A DNA stretch of 48,673 nucleotides. It comes from Bacteroidales bacterium (lineage in GTDB: Bacteria > Bacteroidota > Bacteroidia > Bacteroidales > VadinHA17). Shown in pieces: positions 25,073-32,096 of this stretch. Position 1 is the first letter of the stretch. Each line of letters starts with the position of its first letter. The stretch is taken from positions 1 to 48,673 of the forward strand of contig JAAYUS010000201.1 in assembly GCA_012517605.1 (NCBI GenBank), given 5' to 3'. The translations under genes were made by a program, and so were the position numbers. Under the pieces are notes generated by a model that worked only from the letters and a program-made list of their open reading frames with translations, was not told the DNA's origin and made no database searches.

Positions 25073-25497
25073 AATTAAAAAGAGCTTACAAACTAATCCT
25101 TATTGTTATTTTGTTAACAGGAATGGCGGGAATAATTACCGGAATCCATTTTTATAATCTCCGGAGTAAAAACCTGTTAAAAGAAAAGCCCGACTTTACA
25201 ATTACCGCTGAAGAGCTTCAGAAGGAATTTGAATCGGATGAAAACGCTTCAACTATAAAATTCGTGAACAAAATAGTTGAGGTAACCGGAGTTATTTCAT
25301 CAATCGATAAGGGAGAGAAAGGCGCCCTTAATGTTGCGCTTAAAACTGAAAGCAGTTTGTCATCCGTTATCTGCACGTTTCCCGGGAATACAGTCACTTC
25401 CGGACTTATGGCAGGCCAGACGGTGACACTGAGGGGTGAATGTTCAGGATTTCTTATGGATGTCCTGCTTAATAATTGTGTTCTGATCAGCAAATAG
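25069..25497 (+). CDS. Membrane-anchored OB-fold (tRNA_anti-like) protein
   Basis: 142 residues from a GTG that overlaps the YceI stop. One N-terminal membrane segment (LILIVILLTGMAGIITGIHF) is followed by ITAEELQKEFESDENAS and an OB-fold: VEVTGVISSIDKGEKG, VICTFPGN, and GQTVTLRGECSG. This matches the tRNA_anti-like family (small OB-fold domains often found with YceI in Bacteroidetes). Binding partner unknown; despite the name there is no reason to expect tRNA binding in the periplasm. A terminator at 25538-25574 closes the unit. Confidence 0.82.
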   Translation: MKLKRAYKLILIVILLTGMAGIITGIHFYNLRSKNLLKEKPDFTITAEELQKEFESDENASTIKFVNKIVEVTGVISSIDKGEKGALNVALKTESSLSSVICTFPGNTVTSGLMAGQTVTLRGECSGFLMDVLLNNCVLISK

Positions 25498-25537
25498 GGA
25501 TTTTTTCTCATTAAACGGATAATTTTAAAAATTGAGT

Positions 25538-25574
25538 ATGAGATTCTGAGCGCAAAGAAGAATCTCATTCTTTT
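25538..25574 (+). terminator. Rho-independent terminator after the YceI/OB-fold genes
   Basis: Perfect 10-bp stem ATGAGATTCT (25538-25547) / AGAATCTCAT (25559-25568), 11-base loop, then TCTTTT. Confidence 0.75.
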
Positions 25575-25626
25575 AATCTGACACTATTGGATTTTTTTCT
25601 TAATTCGTAGTGGAAACGAATACAAG

Positions 25627-27636
25627 ATGAAAAGAGTCTCTTTTGCTGTTCTGGCTTTAATTATGCTTCAGCCCCTTTTCTCCCAGTCTGACAATAAAAA
25701 CTTGCCAATTCCACCACGCCCTGTTGATCCCCAGATAGTTAAGGACCAGGACGAGATGACCTGGGACGATTATCGCCCAATACCGGGCAAAAACTGGGCC
25801 GATCCTACGCTGGTTCCACAGAGGAAATTCAGGATGGCACTTGTTGCGGTTGATTTTCCTGATCAGCCATTCGTAATTACCCTTCCGAAAAAATCCGATC
25901 TCTTTGGAAATCCACAGATCGATCCGGTAAAAAGGCAGGATGTTCCTGAGTTCTATTCTGATTTCTGGCTGAAACCCTCCGCTGTAAATCACGGGCAGAC
26001 AATAAACGGTTACTGGATGGAACAGTCGCGCGGTAAGTTCGGAATAACAGACCTGGAACCTTTCGGCCCTTACCGGATGCCTTATAATTTATGGGAATAC
26101 GGCCTTAACGAATACAGGCAGAACAACTCAACTCCCGACGGAACCGTTGCCGGAAAAAGAATGGAGCCGCATGTCGACTCTCTGTGGAAAGCTGATGCCG
26201 GTGATGTCAAATCCCAGTACGATGCTGTGCTGAGGATCTATGCTGGTTATGATGAAACAGGGGTATGGCAGGAATTCGGCGAAATGAAATTCCTGTCAAG
26301 GGAAGACATTCCTGCTGAATGGGGTAATCCTGATACTGCAAAGCCACGCTGGGTTCCAACCAGGTATGTTCCATGGACATCATGGAAAGCCGGACAGATG
26401 CAATGGGGACTTTCTTCAATAAGGCAGGGTGAAAATTCCGGGACTATAACGCATGAACTCGGGCATTATGCCTTCGACATAGGGGATAATAACAATAATC
26501 CCTATGTTCAGCCTTACCGCAGGGCAGGTTCAGGGCCCTGGGACATGATGGACAGGGGTTCATTCAACGGTCCGGGCGGCCCTCATATGCGGTGGGTCGT
26601 ACCTGCCACAATGGGAGCTTCTATGCCTGCAGGTCTTATGCTCAGGAACCGTCTTCTGAATGGATTTATCCGGAAAAATGAAGTTCTTACCCTGAGCCGC
26701 GAAGACCTTGCCGTATCGGGCCCGGTGGTGGCAGAAGTGACAGCCAGGGAGGTGGATCCCCTGCCCGGGACATTTGCCGGCATAATTGTCCGTCTCGACG
26801 GCCCTGAACCTCATGACAGAACTCCCGTTGATGATCCTTCTGTAAATCCTGTCTCTCCGGGAATCCCTGATTATGATTTTTATTCTCTCGAAGTGGTCCA
26901 GCGAATAGGTTACGACTCGTTCTGTCCGGATAACGGTGTCCTCATTGCAAAGAACAAGGATAAAGAGAGCCGCAACGGAGGCCCAAACCAGTTCAATTGT
27001 TTCAACTGGGTCATTGATGCACACCCTGAAGATATCAATATGGTTGATTACATCAGGCCTGACGGACAAAAAGTCATGAGGACAATTGCAGATTACAGGC
27101 AGCTGAATGATGCATTATTCCATGCAGGCCTTAACTCAGGGAGCAGTTTTGAATTTGCCGATTCAGCCAATAACCTTCATTTTTATATTATTGATATAAG
27201 GAAAAATGAAAACGGGATAATTGTTTACAAAGCAGGAATCAGACCCATAAAGTCAAATGAAACCCTGAAAAGGGAATTTGCATTGATGCCCCCCGTTCAG
27301 AAAAAGTTAAAAGGTGAAAATGGTTATGTTTTATTTACTCTGAAAAACACAGGAGAACCTGCAGGTTCAGATCCTTCGCTTCATTTTCAAAACACTTTGA
27401 GATGGCTCAACAGTGATATTTACAGATTGTCTATAAACACAGATTATGCAAATGGAAAAGTACAGCTTCTGAACAGTATTGTTGCACTTGAACCAGGAGA
27501 GTCCCGTGAAATACCTGTTTATGTTTCGGTTTCCGGCTACAAAGGGAAGAAAATCAGATTTTTTCTTACTGCCAGGTCAGAAACCGATCCAAATGCTATT
27601 ATCATCAAAAAGGCAGTCATACAGTTCCGGAAGTGA
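25627..27636 (+). CDS. Secreted M6-family metalloprotease
   Basis: 669 residues with a signal peptide ending PLFSQ. The zinc site is H276-E-L-G-H280 in TITHELGHYAFDIGD, i.e. HExxH followed by an Asp, as in the M6 (immune-inhibitor-A-like) family. RMALVAVDFPDQPF near residue 75 and GPWDMMDRGSFNGPGGPHM after the zinc site are further family marks. The last ~150 residues form a beta-rich domain (LKGENGYVLFTLKNTGEPAG) without a Por sorting signal that I can see. Predicted to be exported to the periplasm or surface and to degrade proteins. Monocistronic by context; no pro-peptide partner or inhibitor nearby. Confidence 0.88.
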   Translation: MKRVSFAVLALIMLQPLFSQSDNKNLPIPPRPVDPQIVKDQDEMTWDDYRPIPGKNWADPTLVPQRKFRMALVAVDFPDQPFVITLPKKSDLFGNPQIDPVKRQDVPEFYSDFWLKPSAVNHGQTINGYWMEQSRGKFGITDLEPFGPYRMPYNLWEYGLNEYRQNNSTPDGTVAGKRMEPHVDSLWKADAGDVKSQYDAVLRIYAGYDETGVWQEFGEMKFLSREDIPAEWGNPDTAKPRWVPTRYVPWTSWKAGQMQWGLSSIRQGENSGTITHELGHYAFDIGDNNNNPYVQPYRRAGSGPWDMMDRGSFNGPGGPHMRWVVPATMGASMPAGLMLRNRLLNGFIRKNEVLTLSREDLAVSGPVVAEVTAREVDPLPGTFAGIIVRLDGPEPHDRTPVDDPSVNPVSPGIPDYDFYSLEVVQRIGYDSFCPDNGVLIAKNKDKESRNGGPNQFNCFNWVIDAHPEDINMVDYIRPDGQKVMRTIADYRQLNDALFHAGLNSGSSFEFADSANNLHFYIIDIRKNENGIIVYKAGIRPIKSNETLKREFALMPPVQKKLKGENGYVLFTLKNTGEPAGSDPSLHFQNTLRWLNSDIYRLSINTDYANGKVQLLNSIVALEPGESREIPVYVSVSGYKGKKIRFFLTARSETDPNAIIIKKAVIQFRK

Positions 27637-27727
27637 GCCTTATTTTACAAATGACCACAATGCAGGAAAAACATTAATGCTACATTTACTCTTTGAAAGA
27701 ATTTTATGATTCAGTTAATATTACGCC

Positions 27728-27952
27728 ATGGATAAAACAGTTAAAATACTTGTACTTAACAATGCAGTCGAAGCGAGTCTGATCGATGGGCTCCTTAATG
27801 AAAGGGAAATACCGCATGTAATAAGGTCATATCACGATTCAGCCTACGACGGCATGTTCCAGCTGCAATACGGATGGGGTCAGCTTGATGCTCCTGAGCA
27901 ATTCAGGGACGAAATAATAAACATATTTGAGAACATGTCACCGGCAGATTAA
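27728..27952 (+). CDS. DUF2007-like small protein
   Basis: 74 residues. VKILVLNNAVEASLIDGLLN with EREIPHVI resembles the ferredoxin-like DUF2007 family (often labelled putative signal-transducing protein). The stop codon overlaps that of the convergent corA gene: the bases TTAA at 27949-27952 serve both. Function unknown. Confidence 0.65.
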   Translation: MDKTVKILVLNNAVEASLIDGLLNEREIPHVIRSYHDSAYDGMFQLQYGWGQLDAPEQFRDEIINIFENMSPAD

Positions 27953-28989
27953 TCTTCCGGAGGTTTCTTTTTCTTACCTGAAAAGTACCCTTTTTCCAAA
28001 CCATTTATAAAGAAATAGCTTAATCCGCCAATAATTACAATAGCCAGCAGGAAAAGGCCATATGAGACCTTCCAGTTTTCCTCGCCCCCTGTCATCATCG
28101 TCCACTCAGACATTCCTCCGATGCTTGCAAGAAGAGTCAGAGGCATGAATACAGTTGTTATCATTGTTAATCTTTTAACAGTCACATTTGTTTCATTTGA
28201 AGCCTGTGTCATTTTGTTGTTAAGGAGGGATGTATAAAGCTCCATGAGGCTTGTCTCCATTTCGCGGTATGTCTCTGTCAGCTCAAAGAACTTTGAAATG
28301 TGGTCGTAAATATCCCTATATGGGGCAATAAGTTTTTCGGGTACAAAAGGGCAGTCGAGCCTGTTGATTTTCACGAGTATTTCCCGTTCGTGGTAAAGAC
28401 TTTTCCGTAATCCTGCAAGATTTCTTCTTATTCTGAGAAGTTTCATCGGATTAAAATTTTCCACATCATCAACAATGGAATCTTCAGATTCCTCAAGTTC
28501 ATCTTCCATAGTATCGAAAGAAGCATATTTCTGGTCTACCAGGAAATCCAGAATCTTGTGCATGAGCATGGCCGGACTTGTTTTCAGATTCTGAGGATCA
28601 TGTTCAATGATTTCTTCAATATTTTTAAAAGGCCTCCTTTCGTCTGAATTGTGTCCGCTGACCGTTATCAGGAAATTCTTTCCTATAAAAAGGTTTACTT
28701 CATCGATGTACAGATTCTCATCCTTATATGAGAAGGCGTTAAATAAAATGAACGTGTTGTTCTGAAAATGCTCAATTTTAGGTACCTGCTTGTCGTCAAA
28801 GCAGTCTTCAACCGACAAAGGATGAATGCCGATAAGGTCAATGAGAAGGTTAAGATCCTCCTTCTCCGGTTTATAATAATTAAGCCAGATAAAACCTCCT
28901 TCCCTTAGAGCTGTTACAGCTTCGGCAACAGTTTCAATCCCATAGAACAGGCCATTTGCGGAAAAATAGTAAAATTTCGATTCGGGCAT
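27949..28989 (-). CDS. corA: CorA-family divalent cation transporter with GMS in place of GMN
   Basis: 346 residues. A long acidic/helical cytoplasmic domain is followed by two C-terminal membrane segments (LTMITTVFMPLTLLASIGG and YGLFLLAIVIIGGLSYFF). The region that should carry the selectivity signature YGMN reads G-G292-M-S294-EWTMMTG. The Gly-Met pair is kept, but Asn is replaced by Ser. CorA is a homopentameric Mg2+/Co2+ channel; mutation of the Asn is known to damage transport in studied CorAs. Since GMSEW-type sequences, as I recall, recur in some lineages, this may be a distinct subfamily with another specificity or an efflux role rather than a dead protein. Confidence 0.85.
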   Translation of the reverse strand: MPESKFYYFSANGLFYGIETVAEAVTALREGGFIWLNYYKPEKEDLNLLIDLIGIHPLSVEDCFDDKQVPKIEHFQNNTFILFNAFSYKDENLYIDEVNLFIGKNFLITVSGHNSDERRPFKNIEEIIEHDPQNLKTSPAMLMHKILDFLVDQKYASFDTMEDELEESEDSIVDDVENFNPMKLLRIRRNLAGLRKSLYHEREILVKINRLDCPFVPEKLIAPYRDIYDHISKFFELTETYREMETSLMELYTSLLNNKMTQASNETNVTVKRLTMITTVFMPLTLLASIGGMSEWTMMTGGEENWKVSYGLFLLAIVIIGGLSYFFINGLEKGYFSGKKKKPPED

Positions 28990-29412
28990 TATTTTATGTT
29001 TAAATGTTCGACTGCAGAAAAAAGTGCTGAAGAAAAACGAATATCCAATTTACACAAAAAGGTTGAGGTGACTTAAAACGAAGCAAACAATTTTTGCGGA
29101 CAGCTTTAGCGCTGATTTCTATGCGTCCTTAGCGCCAGCCTTTGTTTCCTTTGCGGTTTAAATATTTTTTAACGAAAATGACGCGGTGGTAACCTCCAAA
29201 GAGCAAAAAAGCTTCAAAAAACGTTCAAAATTATTTCGGGTATAAATCCGTCACATTGATTGATTTTTGCAGTCTTTTATGGGAACAAAAAATGAAATTG
29301 CCCTCATTTTATGAATTTTTTAACTTAAGGAAGTAAAATATCTCATAAATGGAGTTAATTTTACGCGCACTTAACAAGGACGGAAACTATTGAAAATTAT
29401 CAGATTGTATTG
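28990..29412. other. Intergenic region between corA and the DedA/ATP-grasp gene
   Basis: About 420 bp, AT-rich, no gene seen on either strand. It should hold the divergent promoters of both neighbours, though none could be fixed. The stretch 29100-29165 carries several TTTAGCG/TTAGCG/TTTGCGG words and ends CTTTGCGGTTTAAA, similar to phrases at about 13901 and 22012. Confidence 0.5.
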
Positions 29413-31143
29413 ATGTTTACACCCGACAATTTGTTATGGCTCAAAGAATGTGTTGCAATTTTTTTCATGACCTTTCTTCATGAGGATGCTGCAATTATAG
29501 CATCTGCATTTGCCACTGTTCATGAAGACTTGCCTGTTCCGCTTGCATATGTAAGTGTATATCTTGGGATTGTTGTCGGAGATATTCTCATTTACGGGCT
29601 TGGACACTTTGCCCAGAAAAATGCATGGCTAAGATCAAAAATCATCGGTCCGAAGGTTGAAAGACTAAAGGCGTGGCTGCAGACCCATCTTGTACGGGTC
29701 CTCGTGCTTTGCCGGATTACACCCGGGCTTCTGTTTCCGACATTTGTTGCATGCGGCTGGTTCAGAATACCCTTCCTGCGCTTTGCCACGGTCTCTATAC
29801 TGGCAGGGGCCGTTTATTCATCAATAGTACTTACCATAGCAATCCTTTTCGGTGACCTCGTCCTAAACCAGTTCGGGTACTGGGCATGGGGAGCACTGGC
29901 GCTTATTATTGTGGGATTTGCATTACGAAATTCATTCAAATCACGCTGGAGTAAAAAAACAGAAAAAGCAATGGGCGATCTACCTCCTTCATTTATTTCC
30001 GTGTTCAAAAAATATATGCCGGATCTTAAGCACAAATTTCACGGCATGCCTACACTCGATGATCTTAAAAAGACAGTGATGAAGGCTGAACACATTCCGA
30101 ATTCAATACTCTATATCCCGGTCGGGCTGTATTATATCTTCCTCGGATTGAAATACAGAAGCTTCACACTTCCGTCGGCCTCAAACCCTAATATTGAGAC
30201 AGGAGGTTTTATGGGTGAATCGAAGTCGTCTGTGCTGAATATGGTGGGGCCTGAACAGCAAACATGGATAGCCGAATTTGCAACAATGCACAGGAACGGC
30301 GTTCCGGGAGAAAAAGATCTTGAAAATGCCATGACTCTGATGAAGGAAAAAAACCTTGCATTTCCTGTCGTTGCCAAACCTGATATTGGCTGGAATGGAT
30401 ACGGTGTCAGACTTATAGAGGATTCGAATCACCTTCTTCAATATATTTCAGAATTTCCGCACGACGAAAACATCATTCTGCAGAAGCCTGTTCCTTACGA
30501 CGGTGAAGCAGGAGTATTTTATGTAAGGATACCCGGTGAGGAAAAAGGGAGAATACATTCCGTTACCTTGCGTTATTTCCCGTTCGTCACAGGTGACGGC
30601 AAATCGACGCTGAGGGAACTTATTGAAAATGATGAACGCACGAAATTAAGATCAGGCTATTACCTTGGTGGTAAACCTGAACATGTAGGCTTTAACGAAA
30701 CTGACCTTGAACAAATACCTTCTGAAGGGGAACTTATAAGACTTTCATTCATTGGCAGCCTGAGGGTTGGCGGCCTTTACCGCAATGCAAGCCATCTGAT
30801 AACACCTGAATTGACCGAAAGGTTTGACATGATCGCCAGAAGTATGCCGGAATTTTATTTCGGACGTTTCGACATCAGGTTTGAATCAATAGATAAGCTC
30901 ATGAAGGGAGAAGGATTCAACATTATTGAGATAAACGGTGCCGGAGCAGAAGCCATACAGGCCTGGGATCCCAACAGCGGCCTTATGACGCTTTACCGGG
31001 AGTTCTTCAAAGCCTACAGGATGCTTTTCAGAATAGGACATCTTAACAGGGCAAGAGGCTTCAAACCAATGCCCTTCCATGATTTCATAAAAGCAATCCG
31101 CCATCAGAACAGGTTAATTGGACAATATCCTCCTGCCGGATAA
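29413..31143 (+). CDS. DedA-family membrane domain fused to an ATP-grasp ligase domain
   Basis: 576 residues from the ATG at 29413 (a TTG one codon upstream is also in frame). Residues ~8-180 are a DedA/VTT-type membrane domain: HEDAAIIASAFATVHED re-entrant segment, GDILIYGLGHFA, and CRITPGLLFPTF. After a linker (~180-270) comes an ATP-grasp fold: FPVVAKPDIGWNG (317 onwards, Lys322 the expected ATP ligand), VTGDGKSTLRELI (~392) resembling cyanophycin-synthetase-type ATP-grasps, and the Mg-binding E506-I-N508. ATP-grasp enzymes join a carboxylate to an amine; DedA proteins move lipids across membranes. Inferred: ATP-dependent modification of a lipid or lipid-linked substrate at the inner membrane. 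The following lipid kinase gene, 40 bp away, supports this. Confidence 0.88.
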   Translation: MFTPDNLLWLKECVAIFFMTFLHEDAAIIASAFATVHEDLPVPLAYVSVYLGIVVGDILIYGLGHFAQKNAWLRSKIIGPKVERLKAWLQTHLVRVLVLCRITPGLLFPTFVACGWFRIPFLRFATVSILAGAVYSSIVLTIAILFGDLVLNQFGYWAWGALALIIVGFALRNSFKSRWSKKTEKAMGDLPPSFISVFKKYMPDLKHKFHGMPTLDDLKKTVMKAEHIPNSILYIPVGLYYIFLGLKYRSFTLPSASNPNIETGGFMGESKSSVLNMVGPEQQTWIAEFATMHRNGVPGEKDLENAMTLMKEKNLAFPVVAKPDIGWNGYGVRLIEDSNHLLQYISEFPHDENIILQKPVPYDGEAGVFYVRIPGEEKGRIHSVTLRYFPFVTGDGKSTLRELIENDERTKLRSGYYLGGKPEHVGFNETDLEQIPSEGELIRLSFIGSLRVGGLYRNASHLITPELTERFDMIARSMPEFYFGRFDIRFESIDKLMKGEGFNIIEINGAGAEAIQAWDPNSGLMTLYREFFKAYRMLFRIGHLNRARGFKPMPFHDFIKAIRHQNRLIGQYPPAG

Positions 31144-31183
31144 GCAATTTTTGCTATATTTACCTGAACTATAGCAACCACTT

Positions 31184-32083
31184 ATGAGGCCTCCTGAGAG
31201 CGTCAGTAAAGCTCTTTTTATACTAAATCCCTATGCCGGCATCCCGCCTGTGAAATTTATAATCACAAAGGAGCTCGACCGCAGGAGAAATGAACTTGCC
31301 TGTTTTAAATCGCTAAGCGTTGATGAATCGGGCACACTGATCAGACAAAATTTCAATAAATATGATATTTTCATCGCTGCCGGTGGCGACGGAACCGTAC
31401 ATACTGTAGCCTCTCAGCTGAAGGGAAGCGGGAAGATCCTCGGCGTGCTCCCGATAGGGTCGGGAAACGGTTTTGCCAAAGAACTAGGATTCCGGACAAA
31501 CATCAGATCCCTTCTGAAGGATATTGAAAAAAATCAGGTTATCGATGTCGATGTAATAGAGATCAATGGTAATCTTTGCCTGAATGTGGCAGGAGTAGGC
31601 CTTGACAGTTTAGTCGCACATTCCTTCGACAAGTTAAAAACCAGAGGATTCTGGTCATATGCGGGAGTGACAATCACTACCTTTTTCAGACTAAGGCCGA
31701 TTAAGGTAACCGTCACTATTGAAGATGAGCCACCCCTTAATAAAGAACTTTTTGTGCTAACCATAGCCAATACACGGCAATTTGGATATAATGCATTCAT
31801 TGCCGGCAATGCACGTCCCGATGACGGCAAAATGGACCTGGTATTGATCCGGCCTTTCCCTAAATGGTTGTTCCCGGTATTCGTTTACAGACTTTTTACC
31901 GGAACCCTGAATAAGTCAAAATATGTAGAATATATTTCTACAGGAAAAAAAGTTACGATAAGAACTGATGAGTCGAGATTCCATATCGACGGTGAGCCTG
32001 TAAATTTTGAAGAGGAGGTATCTGTTTACATCAGGAAAGATGCTCTTAAAGTACTGAAAGCAAAACATAACAAGCTAAACTAA
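31184..32083 (+). CDS. YegS/DgkB-family lipid kinase
   Basis: 299 residues. Diacylglycerol-kinase catalytic domain: FILNPYAG near the start, GGDGTV (67-72) and GSGNGFAKELG (92-102). The C-terminal beta-sandwich includes RFHIDGEPV. Members phosphorylate diacylglycerol, sphingoid or related lipids with ATP on the inner face of the membrane. It lies 40 bp after the DedA/ATP-grasp gene and 13 bp before the phosphoesterase gene, so the three are probably co-transcribed. In that setting it may return diacylglycerol, released by a phospholipase-C-type enzyme, to phosphatidic acid. The lipid substrate is not shown by the sequence. Confidence 0.92.
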   Translation: MRPPESVSKALFILNPYAGIPPVKFIITKELDRRRNELACFKSLSVDESGTLIRQNFNKYDIFIAAGGDGTVHTVASQLKGSGKILGVLPIGSGNGFAKELGFRTNIRSLLKDIEKNQVIDVDVIEINGNLCLNVAGVGLDSLVAHSFDKLKTRGFWSYAGVTITTFFRLRPIKVTVTIEDEPPLNKELFVLTIANTRQFGYNAFIAGNARPDDGKMDLVLIRPFPKWLFPVFVYRLFTGTLNKSKYVEYISTGKKVTIRTDESRFHIDGEPVNFEEEVSVYIRKDALKVLKAKHNKLN

Positions 32084-32096
32084 CAATCCTTCTTAA

